Shown piece by piece: positions 33,687 through 43,996 of a stretch of DNA of 64,000 nucleotides. Origin of the DNA: Sinorhizobium terangae (lineage in GTDB: Bacteria; Pseudomonadota; Alphaproteobacteria; Rhizobiales; Rhizobiaceae); the NCBI RefSeq assembly GCF_029714365.1, contig NZ_CP121659.1:1488001-1552000 (forward strand), in the 5' to 3' direction. Position 1 is the first letter of the stretch. Every line of letters starts with the position of its first letter. Made by a program: the position numbers and the translations under genes. The notes beneath the pieces were generated by a model. That model did not search any database. It had not been told where the DNA came from and saw only the letters and a program-made list of their open reading frames with translations.

Positions 33687-34265
33687 CTAGTTGTGCTCGT
33701 GGCCACCAACAGCTGCGCCGACTGGCAGCACATAATCGATCTTGCCGGTCTTTTCGAAGGTGAGCGTCACGGGCACGGTGTCGCCCTCCGCAAAGGGCTT
33801 CTTCACCTCCATGAACATCAAATGCAGGCCGCCGCTCTTGAGCTCGACCGTCGCGCCTGCCGGGATCGCGATGCCGTCCTCGAGCTTGCGCATTTTCATG
33901 ACGTCGTTTTCCATCTTCATTTCATGCATCTCGACGCGTCCTGCTGCCGGGCTTTCGACGGCCAGAAGTCGATCGTCGGCGCTGCCGGTGTTTTTGACGA
34001 CAAGGCCGCCACCGCCGACCTTCGCGCCGGGCAGCATCGACTTGACGGCACCGCCGGAAATTTCGAGGTCGCCGACTTCGACCGGAGCGCCGGCCGTCTG
34101 GTGGCTGTCATGCTCATCGTGTCCCTGTGTGCTGCTTGCGAGCGTCACGGTCGGTGCCGGGCTCTTGAGAGCATGGGTGCTCTGGCCCGCGGCTGCCATC
34201 TGCGCCATGCTTGCGGCGACAAGTGTCAGGCTGGCGGCAAGCAGGGTGAGTTTTGTCTTCGTCAT
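33687..34265 (-). CDS. PCu(A)C-type periplasmic copper chaperone
   Basis: The 192-residue protein starts at 34265 (MTKTKLTLLA) behind GGAG, with a signal peptide ending near MAAAG. The His-rich spacer HDEHDSH is followed by the PCu(A)C fold (DUF461), with the copper ligands in VEMHEMKMENDVMKM and GLHLMFMEVKKPF, that is M/H-x-M patterns, and a GHEH end. Members deliver Cu(I) to cytochrome oxidase CuA or CuB sites. The DUF2946-type gene upstream on the same strand (81-base gap) makes a copper operon likely. Confidence 0.88.
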   Translation of the reverse strand: MTKTKLTLLAASLTLVAASMAQMAAAGQSTHALKSPAPTVTLASSTQGHDEHDSHQTAGAPVEVGDLEISGGAVKSMLPGAKVGGGGLVVKNTGSADDRLLAVESPAAGRVEMHEMKMENDVMKMRKLEDGIAIPAGATVELKSGGLHLMFMEVKKPFAEGDTVPVTLTFEKTGKIDYVLPVGAAVGGHEHN

Positions 34266-34345
34266 GTCGTAATCTCCGAACCACGCGGGCCTCTGGCCCT
34301 CTGTGGTGAGCACCGCATTTGCAGCAGAATGAAAAATGATATGCG

Positions 34346-34753
34346 TCAGGAAAAGGTTACGACAGATGTTGGCGGACCACGTGACGGCGGTAGCAGCCGC
34401 AATGGGGTAAGAGCCGCTTCGGTCTTGATGACCGCTGCCTTGGTAAGCCAGTTGCCGTTTTCCGCGGGAGTGCTTTCCTGGGGTGGCGCCGGCAGCAGCA
34501 CCGATCCGGCCAGGCGACAGGCTTCACACACGGGGGCGATGTTCGGCGCTTTGCTCTGCCCGGCATCATGATTGACACCGTCCGTGCCGAAGCAGATATC
34601 CGCGAACGTACCGTCGGGCAGCAGGTAGTCGGCAGCCGCGGTTGGGGCGAGAGTCTTCGAGAAAGCCGGTTTGTGGGCGAAAGACAGGAAAACGAGCGCA
34701 AAGGCGGCGAGCATCCGCACCGAAACCCGCCATTTGTCCACGCGCCTTGCCAT
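34346..34753 (-). CDS. DUF2946-type membrane/exported protein
   Basis: The 135-residue protein starts at 34753 (MARRVDKWRVSVRMLAAFAL), with AGAGGGAA upstream. The N-terminus has one hydrophobic segment (about 12-32). A Cys pair in PVCEACRLAGS and the earlier DICFGTDG fit the DUF2946 pattern, whose members accompany copper genes. The C-terminal part is Pro/Leu-rich. The role is not known; association with the downstream PCu(A)C chaperone suggests copper handling. Confidence 0.65.
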   Translation of the reverse strand: MARRVDKWRVSVRMLAAFALVFLSFAHKPAFSKTLAPTAAADYLLPDGTFADICFGTDGVNHDAGQSKAPNIAPVCEACRLAGSVLLPAPPQESTPAENGNWLTKAAVIKTEAALTPLRLLPPSRGPPTSVVTFS

Positions 34754-34909
34754 GGTTCCCTCTTGGTCAGCCAATTCGTTATCCCTAGCCGACCAGAATT
34801 GCAAAGACCGAATTGCCGCACGTAGCGAGCAGTGATGAAGCCTCCGCGACAAAAATATGTTCGGTCGCGACATAGGCTCTTGCCAAGTTCCGGCCTTCGC
34901 CGTTATCTG

Positions 34910-35072
34910 GAGACGATCTTGTTGGGAGAAACCGGTTCAATCCGGTGCCGAAGGAGCAACCGCCCCGGAAACTCTCAGGCCAAAGGACCAGCAAGATACC
35001 GGTAGGACTCTGGAGAGAAGCGTTTACGCTCGCCGAAGGGATAACAATCTCAGGCAAAGGGACAGAGGGGGC
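34910..35072 (+). promoter_or_regulatory. Tandem glycine riboswitch
   Basis: Two consecutive gcvT-type aptamers are visible. The first contains GGGAGA, GCCGAAGGAGCAA, CCCCGGAAACTCTCAGGC and AAAGGACC (about 34910-34990). The second has GGAGAGAAGCG, GCCGAAGGG and ATCTCAGGCAAAGGGACAGAGG (about 35010-35072). The tandem arrangement gives glycine-dependent activation of gcvTHP, which starts about 70 bases downstream. Confidence 0.95.
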
Positions 35073-35141
35073 TCAAATTTCTCGGCGTTTGACGCCGGTA
35101 GTGTGAGCCGGCGCGGGATGCGCCAGACCTGGAGGCCGGAT

Positions 35142-36281
35142 TTGGAAGATATTTCCCATTTGAAGCACACGCCGCTGAACGCGTTGCACCTTTCGCTCGG
35201 TGCGCGCATGGTGCCCTTTGCCGGCTACGACATGCCGGTGCAATACCCGGAAGGCGTGCTCAAGGAACACCTGCACACCCGGGCAGCGGCGGGCCTCTTC
35301 GACGTGTCGCACATGGGCCAGATCACCGTTCGGCCGAGGTCTGGTCGCATCGAGGACGCGGCTCTGGCGCTCGAAAAGCTGGTGCCGGTAGACGTTCTCG
35401 GCCTAGCGGAGGGCCGCCAGCGCTACGGCCTTTTTACCAATGACGAAGGCGGTATCCTCGATGACCTGATGATCACCAATCTCGGCGATCATCTCTTCCT
35501 TGTTGTCAATGCCGCCTGCAAGGACGCGGATTTCGAGCACCTGAAGAAGGGCCTCGGCGATACTTGCGAGGTCACGATGCTCGACGACCGTGCGCTGGTT
35601 GCGCTGCAGGGGCCGCGCGCAGAAGCAGTGCTCTGCGAACTCTGGGCAGACGTCGCCTCCATGCGTTTCTTGGATGTGGCCGAAGCCGACCTCCACGACG
35701 TGGCCTGCATCATTTCCCGCTCCGGCTATACCGGCGAAGATGGTTTTGAGATTTCCATTCCAGTCGCGTCGGCCGTCGACGTCACCCAGCGCCTGCTCGA
35801 ACATCCGGACGTCATGCCGATCGGTCTCGGCGCGCGCGATTCGCTTCGCCTTGAGGCGGGCCTTTGTCTTTACGGCAACGACATCGACACCGGCACGACC
35901 CCGGTCGAGGCCGCGCTCGAATGGGCGATCCAGAAGAGCCGCCGTTCGGGCGGCGTTCGCGCCGGCGGCTTCCCGGGTGCCGAGCGCATTCTCGCCGAAT
36001 TCGCCAATGGCGCCAAGCGCCGCCGTGTCGGTTTAAAACCGGAAGGCCGCGCGCCGGTTCGTGGCGGCGCCAAGGTTTATGCAGATGCCGACGGCAAGGT
36101 AGCCGTGGGCGCCGTTACCTCCGGCGGCTTCGGCCCGAGCGTCGATGGGCCGGTTGCCATGGGCTATGTCGACGCCGCCCAAGCCGGTAACGGCACGAAG
36201 CTTTACGCAGAGGTGCGGGGCAAATATCTGCCGCTCACCGTCACCGCCCTGCCCTTTGTGAAACAAACCTACAAACGCTGA
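35142..36281 (+). CDS. gcvT: Glycine cleavage system T protein (aminomethyltransferase)
   Basis: The 379-residue protein transfers the aminomethyl-derived C1 unit from GcvH to tetrahydrofolate. The TTG start at 35142 (reads [11 protein letters not shown] next) is chosen because GGAGG lies seven bases upstream; an in-frame ATG at 35118 has no such site. Family hallmarks are [41 protein letters not shown] and [20 protein letters not shown]. It is the first gene of gcvT-gcvH-gcvP behind the riboswitch. Confidence 0.95.
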   Translation: MEDISHLKHTPLNALHLSLGARMVPFAGYDMPVQYPEGVLKEHLHTRAAAGLFDVSHMGQITVRPRSGRIEDAALALEKLVPVDVLGLAEGRQRYGLFTNDEGGILDDLMITNLGDHLFLVVNAACKDADFEHLKKGLGDTCEVTMLDDRALVALQGPRAEAVLCELWADVASMRFLDVAEADLHDVACIISRSGYTGEDGFEISIPVASAVDVTQRLLEHPDVMPIGLGARDSLRLEAGLCLYGNDIDTGTTPVEAALEWAIQKSRRSGGVRAGGFPGAERILAEFANGAKRRRVGLKPEGRAPVRGGAKVYADADGKVAVGAVTSGGFGPSVDGPVAMGYVDAAQAGNGTKLYAEVRGKYLPLTVTALPFVKQTYKR

Positions 36282-36297
36282 TCAGGAGAGAGCGCCC

Positions 36298-36660
36298 ATG
36301 CTGAAATTCACCGAGGAACACGAGTGGCTGAAGATCGAAGGTGACGTCGCGACCGTCGGCATCACCGAGCACGCAGCCGGACAGCTCGGCGATCTCGTCT
36401 TCGTGGAACTGCCGGAAGCCGGTGCCTCCTTCGCCAGGGGCGATTCGGCCGCTACCGTCGAATCCGTGAAGGCAGCCTCCGACGTCTATTGCCCGCTCGA
36501 CGGGGAGATCGTCGAGGTCAACCAGGCGATCGTCGACGACCCGTCGCTCGTCAACAGCGATCCGCAGGGGGCAGCCTGGTTCTTCAAGCTGAAGCTCGCC
36601 GATCCGAGCGCCGCCAATGCCCTTCTCGACGAAGCGGCCTACAAGGAGCTCGTCGCCTGA
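36298..36660 (+). CDS. gcvH: Glycine cleavage system H protein
   Basis: The 120-residue lipoyl carrier has [11 protein letters not shown] at the start and the lipoylated Lys in [19 protein letters not shown] (near residue 59). It shuttles the aminomethyl group between GcvP, GcvT and lipoamide dehydrogenase. The start at 36298 is 16 bases after gcvT, with GGAGAG upstream. Its TGA overlaps the gcvP ATG by one base. Confidence 0.96.
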   Translation: MLKFTEEHEWLKIEGDVATVGITEHAAGQLGDLVFVELPEAGASFARGDSAATVESVKAASDVYCPLDGEIVEVNQAIVDDPSLVNSDPQGAAWFFKLKLADPSAANALLDEAAYKELVA

Positions 36661-39524
36661 TGAGCATGCCCAAGGACTTCACTTTTACGGATTACAAGCC
36701 ATACGACTTCGCCAATCGGCGCCACATCGGCCCGTCGCCCGCGGAAATGGAGGAGATGCTGAAGGTCGTCGGCTATCCGAGCCTTGACGCCCTCATCGAC
36801 GATACGGTTCCGCCCGCGATCCGCCAGAAGACACCGCTCGTCTGGGGCGCAGCGATGACCGAGCGCGAGGCGCTCGACAAGCTGCGCGAAACGGCGAACC
36901 GCAACCAGAAACTTGTCTCGCTGATCGGCCAGGGGTACTACGGCACGATCACGCCGCCGGTCATCCAGCGCAACATCCTGGAAAATCCGGCCTGGTACAC
37001 GGCCTATACGCCCTATCAGCCCGAAATCAGCCAAGGCCGGCTCGAGGCGCTGCTCAACTATCAGACCATGGTTTGCGACCTGACCGGCCTCGATGTCGCG
37101 AATGCTTCGCTGCTCGACGAGGCAACGGCGGCTGCGGAAGCCATGGCCATGGCAGAGCGGGTTGCGAAATCCAAGGCGAAGACCTTCTTCGTCGACGAGA
37201 ATTGCCATCCCCAGACGATCGCGCTCCTCAAGACGCGCGCTGCGCCGCTCGACTGGCAAGTGGTCGTCGGCGATCCCTTCGCGGATCTCGATGCCGCCAA
37301 TGTCTTCGGCGCGATCTTCCAGTATCCGGGCACCTATGGCCATGTTCGCGATTTCACGACGCTGATCGCCACGCTGCACGAGCAGGGTGCGATCGCCGCC
37401 GTCGCGGCCGACCCGCTGGCGCTGGCGCTGCTCAAGTCGCCTGGTGAGATGGGCGCCGATATCGCCATCGGCTCGACGCAGCGCTTCGGCGTCCCAGTCG
37501 GCTATGGCGGTCCGCATGCCGCCTACATGGCCGTCAAGGATGCCTACAAGCGCTCGATGCCAGGGCGCCTGGTAGGCGTTTCGGTCGATTCGCGCGGCAA
37601 TCGCGCCTACCGTCTATCGCTGCAGACGCGCGAACAGCACATTCGCCGCGAAAAGGCGACGTCCAACATCTGCACGGCGCAGGTGCTGCTTGCTGTGATG
37701 GCGTCGATGTATGCCGTTTTCCACGGCCCGCAGGGCATCAAGGCGATTGCGCAAAGCGTTCACCAGAAGACGGTGCGTCTCGCCATGGGGCTGGAAAAGC
37801 TTGGCTACACGGTTGAGCCGGATGTCTTCTTCGATACGATCACGGTCGAGGTCGGCAAGCTGCAGGGCATTATCCTGAAGACGGCGGTGGCCGAGGAAGT
37901 GAACCTTCGCAAGATCGGCAACACGAAAATCGGCATCAGCCTCGACGAGCGTTCGCGGCCGGTGACGCTCGAAGCTGTCTGGCGCGCCTTCGGCGGCGAT
38001 TTCAAGGTGGAAGATTTCGAGCCGGGCTATCGCCTGCCGCAGCCGCTGCTGCGCACCAGCGAATACCTGACCCACCCGATCTTCCACATGAACCGCGCCG
38101 AAAGCGAGATGACGCGCTACATCCGCCGTCTCGCGGACCGCGACCTCGCGCTCGACCGGGCGATGATCCCGCTCGGCTCCTGCACGATGAAGCTCAACGC
38201 AACGGCGGAAATGTTGCCGATCAGCTGGCCGGAGTTTTCCGAAATTCATCCTTTCGCTCCGGCGGACCAGGCGCTCGGCTATCGCCACATGATCGAGGAC
38301 CTGTCGCAAAAACTTTGCGCGGTCACCGGATATGACGCGATTTCGATGCAGCCTAACTCGGGTGCGCAAGGTGAATACGCCGGACTATTGACGATTCGCG
38401 CCTATCACATCGCCAACGGCAACGGCCATCGCGACGTCTGCCTCATTCCGACCTCGGCGCACGGCACCAACCCGGCCTCCGCACAGATGGCTGGTATGAA
38501 GGTGGTGGTCGTCAAGGTCAGCGACATCGGCGAAATCGACATGGACGATTTCCGTGCTAAAGCCGAGCAATATGCCGACAATCTCTCCTGCTGCATGATC
38601 ACGTACCCGTCCACGCATGGCGTGTTCGAGGAAAACGTGCGGGAAGTCTGCGAAATCGTCCACAAGCACGGCGGCCAGGTCTATCTGGATGGCGCCAACA
38701 TGAATGCCATGGTCGGCCTTGCCCGGCCTGGCGACATCGGCTCAGACGTCAGCCACCTGAACCTGCACAAGACCTTCTGCATTCCGCACGGCGGCGGCGG
38801 CCCGGGCATGGGACCGATCGGCGTGAAGGCGCATCTTGCTCCCTTCCTCCCGGGGCATCCGGAAACGGATGATCATGACGGCGCAGTATCCGCGGCTCCC
38901 TTCGGTTCGGCTTCGATCCTGCCGATCTCCTGGAGCTACTGCCTGATGATGGGTGGCGAGGGCCTGACCCAGGCGACCAAGGTGGCGATCCTCAATGCCA
39001 ATTATATCGCCGCGCGGCTGAAGGGGGCCTACGATGTGCTCTATAAGTCGGCTAAGGGCCGTGTCGCGCATGAATGCATCATCGACACGCGTCCGCTCGC
39101 CGACAGCGCAGGCGTAACCGTCGACGATGTCGCCAAGCGTCTGATCGACTGCGGCTTCCATGCGCCGACCATGAGTTGGCCGGTTGCCGGCACGCTGATG
39201 ATCGAGCCGACCGAGTCGGAAACCAAGGCCGAACTCGACCGCTTCTGCGATGCGATGCTGGCGATCCGCGAGGAGGCCCGCGCCATCGAGGAGGGCCGGA
39301 TGGACAAGGTCAACAATCCGCTGAAGAACGCGCCGCACACGGTCGAAGACCTCGTCGGCGATTGGGACCGGCCCTATTCGCGCGAGCAGGCCTGCTTCCC
39401 GCCGGGCGCCTTCCGGGTCGACAAATATTGGTCGCCGGTCAACCGTGTCGACAATGTGTACGGCGACCGTAATCTTGTCTGCACCTGCCCGCCAATCGAA
39501 AGCTACGCGGAAGCGGCGGAATGA
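36660..39524 (+). CDS. gcvP: Glycine dehydrogenase (decarboxylating), single-chain P protein
   Basis: The 954-residue PLP enzyme decarboxylates glycine onto GcvH. The N-terminal half has [15 protein letters not shown] and [10 protein letters not shown]. The C-terminal half has the PLP lysine in [20 protein letters not shown] and [15 protein letters not shown]. The single-chain length (about 950) fits the proteobacterial form rather than the split type. The start at 36660 overlaps the gcvH stop; a second ATG six bases on is possible. A bidirectional terminator follows. Confidence 0.96.
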   Translation: MSMPKDFTFTDYKPYDFANRRHIGPSPAEMEEMLKVVGYPSLDALIDDTVPPAIRQKTPLVWGAAMTEREALDKLRETANRNQKLVSLIGQGYYGTITPPVIQRNILENPAWYTAYTPYQPEISQGRLEALLNYQTMVCDLTGLDVANASLLDEATAAAEAMAMAERVAKSKAKTFFVDENCHPQTIALLKTRAAPLDWQVVVGDPFADLDAANVFGAIFQYPGTYGHVRDFTTLIATLHEQGAIAAVAADPLALALLKSPGEMGADIAIGSTQRFGVPVGYGGPHAAYMAVKDAYKRSMPGRLVGVSVDSRGNRAYRLSLQTREQHIRREKATSNICTAQVLLAVMASMYAVFHGPQGIKAIAQSVHQKTVRLAMGLEKLGYTVEPDVFFDTITVEVGKLQGIILKTAVAEEVNLRKIGNTKIGISLDERSRPVTLEAVWRAFGGDFKVEDFEPGYRLPQPLLRTSEYLTHPIFHMNRAESEMTRYIRRLADRDLALDRAMIPLGSCTMKLNATAEMLPISWPEFSEIHPFAPADQALGYRHMIEDLSQKLCAVTGYDAISMQPNSGAQGEYAGLLTIRAYHIANGNGHRDVCLIPTSAHGTNPASAQMAGMKVVVVKVSDIGEIDMDDFRAKAEQYADNLSCCMITYPSTHGVFEENVREVCEIVHKHGGQVYLDGANMNAMVGLARPGDIGSDVSHLNLHKTFCIPHGGGGPGMGPIGVKAHLAPFLPGHPETDDHDGAVSAAPFGSASILPISWSYCLMMGGEGLTQATKVAILNANYIAARLKGAYDVLYKSAKGRVAHECIIDTRPLADSAGVTVDDVAKRLIDCGFHAPTMSWPVAGTLMIEPTESETKAELDRFCDAMLAIREEARAIEEGRMDKVNNPLKNAPHTVEDLVGDWDRPYSREQACFPPGAFRVDKYWSPVNRVDNVYGDRNLVCTCPPIESYAEAAE

Positions 39525-39590
39525 TGTGAGGCGGCGGGGCGTGCCTCGTGCACGCCCGCCGACACATCAAACGACAATGCGATGAAACGA

Positions 39591-39617
39591 AAAAGCCCGG
39601 CTGAAACCGGGCTTTTT
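39591..39617. terminator. Bidirectional terminator between gcvP and sufA
   Basis: AAAAAGCCCGG and CCGGGCTTTTT form a stem around CTGAAA, with A-run and T-run on the two sides, placed between convergent genes. Confidence 0.9.
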
Positions 39618-39640
39618 AAATTCATTGCATTTGCAAAACG

Positions 39641-40033
39641 TCAGTTCGCGCGAACGACCGCCTCGCCGCTGGCGGCCAGTGCAGCAAGGTCGGCCGGCTT
39701 GAGTTCGACGGACTCGCCGCAGCCGCAGGCCGACGTCTGGTTGGGATTGTTAAAGGTGAAGCCGGAGCGGAGCGGCGTCACTTCGAAATCCATCTGAGTG
39801 CCAAGCAGGTAAAGGACGGCCTCGGGCGCGACCCAGACCCTTGCATCGAGATGTTCGACCAGGTCGTCCTTGCTGTTGGGCTCGGTTACCAGATCGACGG
39901 CATATTCCATGCCGGCGCAGCCGCCCTTCTTGATGCTCAAGCGAATACCCTTGGCATCGCCTCCAGCGTTCTCGACGATCGCCCGCACGCGGCCTGCGGC
40001 CGCATCGGTCAAGCTCATCACGGCAAAGCCCAT
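39641..40033 (-). CDS. sufA: SufA/IscA-type Fe-S carrier
   Basis: The 130-residue A-type carrier has the three conserved cysteines in KKGGCAGMEY and SACGCGES. The ATG at 40033 (MGFAVMSLTD) is preferred because AAGGAG lies eight bases upstream; an upstream ATG at 40051 is also in frame. It accepts Fe-S clusters from the SufBCD scaffold and passes them to target proteins. It is the last gene of the SUF cluster, about 100 bases after the sufT-like gene. Confidence 0.92.
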   Translation of the reverse strand: MGFAVMSLTDAAAGRVRAIVENAGGDAKGIRLSIKKGGCAGMEYAVDLVTEPNSKDDLVEHLDARVWVAPEAVLYLLGTQMDFEVTPLRSGFTFNNPNQTSACGCGESVELKPADLAALAASGEAVVRAN

Positions 40034-40130
40034 CGGCTTCTTCTCCTTCATATCACCGGGGTAAAGGCCCGGCGCTTTCCAGAATCTAATGTAATGCCCG
40101 CGTCTTAACGGATCAATATCAGGCCGAAGT

Positions 40131-40511
40131 TCAGTACCAGCCGAGCGCGACCTGCGCCTCTTCCGACATGCGGTCCGGCGTCCACGGTGGATCGAAGGTC
40201 ATCGTCACCTCGACGCCGGAAACACCCTCGACGGCGCCGACGGCGTTCTCGACCCAGCCCGGCATTTCACCCGCAACGGGGCAGCCCGGAGCGGTCAGCG
40301 TCATCTCGATCTTCACCATCCGGTCGTCTTCGATGTCGATCTTGTAAATAAGACCGAGTTCGAAGATATCGGCCGGGATTTCCGGATCATAGACTGTCTT
40401 GAGCGCCCCGATGATGTCGTCGCTGAGGCGCGCCAATTCCTCGGCCGGGATGGCCGAGTGAACGATGCCTTCGCGGACATCGATCTTTTCTTGCGTTGCG
40501 TCCAGACTCAT
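40131..40511 (-). CDS. sufT: SufT-type DUF59/MIP18 protein
   Basis: The 126-residue protein of the MIP18 family has VYDPEIPADIFELGLIYKID and TAPGCPVAGEMPGWVENAV with the conserved Cys, then TFDPPWTPDRMSEEA at the end. SufT proteins help Fe-S maturation under high demand. It starts at 40511 with GGGAG upstream and lies 98 bases after the sufS stop. This gene set is common in alphaproteobacterial SUF operons. Confidence 0.92.
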   Translation of the reverse strand: MSLDATQEKIDVREGIVHSAIPAEELARLSDDIIGALKTVYDPEIPADIFELGLIYKIDIEDDRMVKIEMTLTAPGCPVAGEMPGWVENAVGAVEGVSGVEVTMTFDPPWTPDRMSEEAQVALGWY

Positions 40512-40609
40512 GTCCGTCTCCCTGAGCAGGCTCCGCGAAAGTGTGCCACACCTTTACGGCAAGAACCTGCGGCAATCCATATTTTGAACAGACGCTTTGC
40601 AGCGTGCGT

Positions 40610-41851
40610 TCACGCGAAAAACTTCCGAGCGTGGTCCAGCGCATCCGCGAGCGCATCGACTTCGGCCCGGGTATTGTAGAGGCCGAAGGACGCACGGCAT
40701 GTGGAGGTGACGCCGAACCGTTTCAAGAGCGGCTGCGCGCAATGTGTTCCGGCCCTGACGGCAACGCCGGCGCGGTCGATCACCATCGAAACGTCGTGGG
40801 CATGGACCCCGGCAATCTCGAAGGAAAAGATGCTGCCCTTGCCAGGCGCGTCGCCGAAGACCCGCAGCGAATTGATCGATGACAGCCGCTCTCGCGCGTA
40901 AGCCGTGAGATCTGCCTCATGGGCGCGTATCGCTTCCCGGCCGACCTTTTCCATATAATCGAGCGCATAGCCGAGGCCGATTGCCTGCACGATCGGCGGC
41001 GTGCCGGCCTCGAAGCGGTGCGGCGGGTCGTTGTACGTGACGCGGTCCTCGGTCACCTCCTCGATCATCTCGCCGCCCCCCATGAAAGGACGCATCTCCT
41101 TCAGGCGATCCATCTTGCCGTAGAGCACGCCGATACCAGACGGGCCGTAAAGCTTATGGCCGGTCATCACGTACCAGTCGCAATCGATGTCCTGAACATC
41201 GACCGGCATATGCACCGCACCTTGGCTGCCGTCGACCAGCACCGGAATGCCGCGCTCGCGTGCGATGCGGCAGATTTCCTTCACCGGTACGACCGTGCCG
41301 AGCGCGTTCGACATGTGCGTGATGGCAATGAGCCTTGTCCGTTCCGTCAGGCATTTGACGAAATCTTCGATGTGAAACGCGCCGTTGTCGTCGACGGGCG
41401 CCCAGACGAGCTTCGCGCCCTGGCGTTCACGGATGAAATGCCAGGGAACGATGTTGGAGTGGTGCTCCATGATCGAGAGCACGATCTCGTCGCCCTCCCC
41501 GAGTTTCGGCATGCCGTAGCCGTGGGCGACCGCATTGATCGCTTCGGTCGAGGACTTGGTGAAGATGATATTGTCGGCCGATGGCGCGTTCAGGAAGCGG
41601 CGAACCTTCTCGCGCGCCGCCTCATAGGCTTCCGTTGCGGCGTTCGACAGGAAATGCAGGCCGCGATGGACGTTGGCGTATTCGTTGGCATAGGCATGGG
41701 CCACGGCATCGATAACGAGCTGCGGCTTCTGTGCCGATGCGCCGTTGTCGAGATAGACAAGCGGCTTGCCATAGACCGTCCGCGAAAGGATCGGGAAATC
41801 CTTTCTGATGGCTTCGACGTCATAGGCCGGCACCGGCACGATATGTTCCAT
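40610..41851 (-). CDS. sufS: SufS-type cysteine desulfurase
   Basis: The 413-residue PLP enzyme takes sulfur from cysteine for SufBCD. The PLP lysine is in YVMTGHKLYGPSGIG, and the catalytic Cys is in VRAGTHCAQPLLKRFGV (group II, with the short active loop). SSTEAINAVAHGY and HMSNALGTVVP are other class V signatures. No sufE gene lies in the cluster. The start at 41851 is 13 bases after the sufD stop. Confidence 0.95.
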   Translation of the reverse strand: MEHIVPVPAYDVEAIRKDFPILSRTVYGKPLVYLDNGASAQKPQLVIDAVAHAYANEYANVHRGLHFLSNAATEAYEAAREKVRRFLNAPSADNIIFTKSSTEAINAVAHGYGMPKLGEGDEIVLSIMEHHSNIVPWHFIRERQGAKLVWAPVDDNGAFHIEDFVKCLTERTRLIAITHMSNALGTVVPVKEICRIARERGIPVLVDGSQGAVHMPVDVQDIDCDWYVMTGHKLYGPSGIGVLYGKMDRLKEMRPFMGGGEMIEEVTEDRVTYNDPPHRFEAGTPPIVQAIGLGYALDYMEKVGREAIRAHEADLTAYARERLSSINSLRVFGDAPGKGSIFSFEIAGVHAHDVSMVIDRAGVAVRAGTHCAQPLLKRFGVTSTCRASFGLYNTRAEVDALADALDHARKFFA

Positions 41852-41864
41852 ATCCTTCGTCCAA

Positions 41865-43142
41865 TCAGGCGTGTTTTTCCAGCCAGGCCGAGATTATGCC
41901 TTCCAGCGCCTCGACCAGTTCCTCATCGTCTTCAAGCTCTTCGACGATCTCGGCGACGAAGGCGTTGACGAGCATCGCGCGCGCTTTCTTCTCCGGGATG
42001 CCGCGAGCGAGCATGTAGAAGAGCTGTGTGTGGTCGATGTCGGCGACCGTCGCACCGTGACCGCACTGCACGTCGTCTGCAAAGATTTCGAGCTCCGGCT
42101 TTGAAGACATGTCGGCATCGTCGGACAAGAGCAGCGTATTGCAGGCCATCTTCGCGTCGGTCTTCTGCGCGTCCTTGGCGACCAGGATCTTGCCCTGGAA
42201 TACGCCCTTCGCCCGGTCGAAAACGACGTTGCGGATGATCTCGCTCGACGTGGTGTGCGGCACGTCATGGGTGAGCGTGAAGGTCACGTCCGTGTGGCTG
42301 TCGCCGCCAAGCAGGTTGATGCCGCGCAGCGTCAGATCGGCGCCCTCGCCGCTCGCCTTGCCGTGGATTTCCTGGCGCACCAGCTTGCCGCCGGCATTGA
42401 TGACGAAGAGGTGCAGCTTCGCGTTCTTGCCGAGGTCGAAGCGGATCTGGCCGAGATGCGTATCGTCCGCGCCCTGCTGCTGGACGATGATCCAGATCAC
42501 GTCGGCACCCTCGGCGAGCGTGACGTCGCTCACCGACGAAACGAAGCTTGGCTCCGCGTTTGTCGACAGATGCCGTTCGATCACGGTCGCCTTGGAGCCG
42601 GCGCCGAAGGATACGGGAAAGCGCGTGTGCGTCTGGCCGTGGCTCTGGACGACCTGAATCTCGAGCGGTGCTTTCAGCTCAGCCCCTTCCGCAATCTCGA
42701 TTTCGAGACCGCCGCGAACCAGCCCACCATTGATTCGGCCGATTGCATCATCCGAGCCGAGCACGGCAAGGCCGGCAACGGCCGAACCGTCAATCAGGCT
42801 GTCGGTATAGGAGCGCGCCGTCACACCCTCGGGAAGGCCCTTGAGGTCTGCCTGGCCGCTGCGAACCGGAAGAACGGACGAACCCGGAACGACGGCATCG
42901 ATCCTGTCGGCAAAGGCCGACGGATCGGCGGCAGGTACCGTGCGTAGCAAGGTGCGCAGGTCCGTATAGTGCCATGACTCGATGCGACGTGTCGGCAGCC
43001 CCGCCGTCCTCAGTTCGTGGACGAGCGTGTCGCGGAGCGACAGCACCGCTCCGTCGCCGGGCAGATCACCGATCTGGGCGGTATAGGCATCGACCAGCGC
43101 GGTTTCGGCAGCCGTCATCTTGATGGCCTGTTGCATATTCAT
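41865..43142 (-). CDS. sufD: SufD Fe-S assembly subunit
   Basis: The 425-residue SufB paralogue is a partner in the SufBC2D scaffold. Typical are the C-terminal CGHGATVADIDHTQLFYMLA and RGIPEKKARAMLVNAFVAEI. It lacks the cluster cysteine set of SufB. The start at 43142 (MNMQQAIK) has AAGGAG upstream and lies 22 bases after sufC. Confidence 0.95.
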   Translation of the reverse strand: MNMQQAIKMTAAETALVDAYTAQIGDLPGDGAVLSLRDTLVHELRTAGLPTRRIESWHYTDLRTLLRTVPAADPSAFADRIDAVVPGSSVLPVRSGQADLKGLPEGVTARSYTDSLIDGSAVAGLAVLGSDDAIGRINGGLVRGGLEIEIAEGAELKAPLEIQVVQSHGQTHTRFPVSFGAGSKATVIERHLSTNAEPSFVSSVSDVTLAEGADVIWIIVQQQGADDTHLGQIRFDLGKNAKLHLFVINAGGKLVRQEIHGKASGEGADLTLRGINLLGGDSHTDVTFTLTHDVPHTTSSEIIRNVVFDRAKGVFQGKILVAKDAQKTDAKMACNTLLLSDDADMSSKPELEIFADDVQCGHGATVADIDHTQLFYMLARGIPEKKARAMLVNAFVAEIVEELEDDEELVEALEGIISAWLEKHA

Positions 43143-43164
43143 TCGAACACTCCTTCAACAGGCG

Positions 43165-43920
43165 TCAGGCTGCCGCCTCGATGAGATCCGCATAGCCTTT
43201 GGCTTCGAGTTCATGCGCCAGCGTCTTGTCGCCCGACTTGATGACCTGGCCCTTGTAGAGGACGTGGACGGTATCCGGCACGATGTAGTCGAGCAGGCGC
43301 TGGTAGTGCGTGATCACGACAACGGCGCGATCCGGCGAACGCAACGCATTGACGCCGTCGGCGACGACTTTCAGCGCATCGATATCGAGGCCCGAGTCGG
43401 TCTCGTCGAGAACGCAAAGCTTCGGCTGAAGCAGCGCCATCTGCAGGATTTCCGCGCGCTTCTTCTCGCCGCCGGAAAAACCGACGTTCAGCGGACGGCG
43501 CAGCATTTCCGGCGCGATCTTGAGGTCACCGGCCGCTTCCTTGACGAGGCGCATGAATTCCGGTGTCGTCAGTTCCTCTTCGCCCCGATATTTGCGCTGT
43601 TCATTCATCGCCACCTTCAGGAACTGCATGGTAGCAACGCCGGGAATCTCGACCGGATACTGGAAGGCGAGGAAGATGCCCTTCGCCGCACGCTCGGAAG
43701 CGTCGAGCTCCAGAATGCTCTCGCCGTTATAGAGAATGTCGCCTTCGGTCACTTCATAGTCTTCGCGGCCGGAAAGTACATAGGACAGCGTCGACTTGCC
43801 GGAGCCGTTCGGTCCCATGATGGCGGCGACTTCGCCCGCCTTCACGGTCAGGTTCAGGCCGCGGATGATCTCCGTGCCGTCTTCGGCAATGCGGGCGTGC
43901 AGATTCTTGATTTCAAGCAT
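43165..43920 (-). CDS. sufC: SufC ABC-type ATPase
   Basis: The 251-residue ATPase starts at 43920 (MLEIKNLHAR), with AGAGGA upstream. Walker A is MGPNGSGKSTLSYVL, the signature is GFSGGEKKRAEILQ, and Walker B is LCVLDETDSGLDID. It drives conformational changes of SufB/SufD during cluster assembly in the cytoplasm. It lies 76 bases after the sufB stop. Confidence 0.96.
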   Translation of the reverse strand: MLEIKNLHARIAEDGTEIIRGLNLTVKAGEVAAIMGPNGSGKSTLSYVLSGREDYEVTEGDILYNGESILELDASERAAKGIFLAFQYPVEIPGVATMQFLKVAMNEQRKYRGEEELTTPEFMRLVKEAAGDLKIAPEMLRRPLNVGFSGGEKKRAEILQMALLQPKLCVLDETDSGLDIDALKVVADGVNALRSPDRAVVVITHYQRLLDYIVPDTVHVLYKGQVIKSGDKTLAHELEAKGYADLIEAAA

Positions 43921-43996
43921 TTTCAATCGTCCTCTTGGGAAGCGAATAGTCTTTGCGCGCAAGTCCCGCGCGCTTTTCGATAATCAGGTCGAGGCG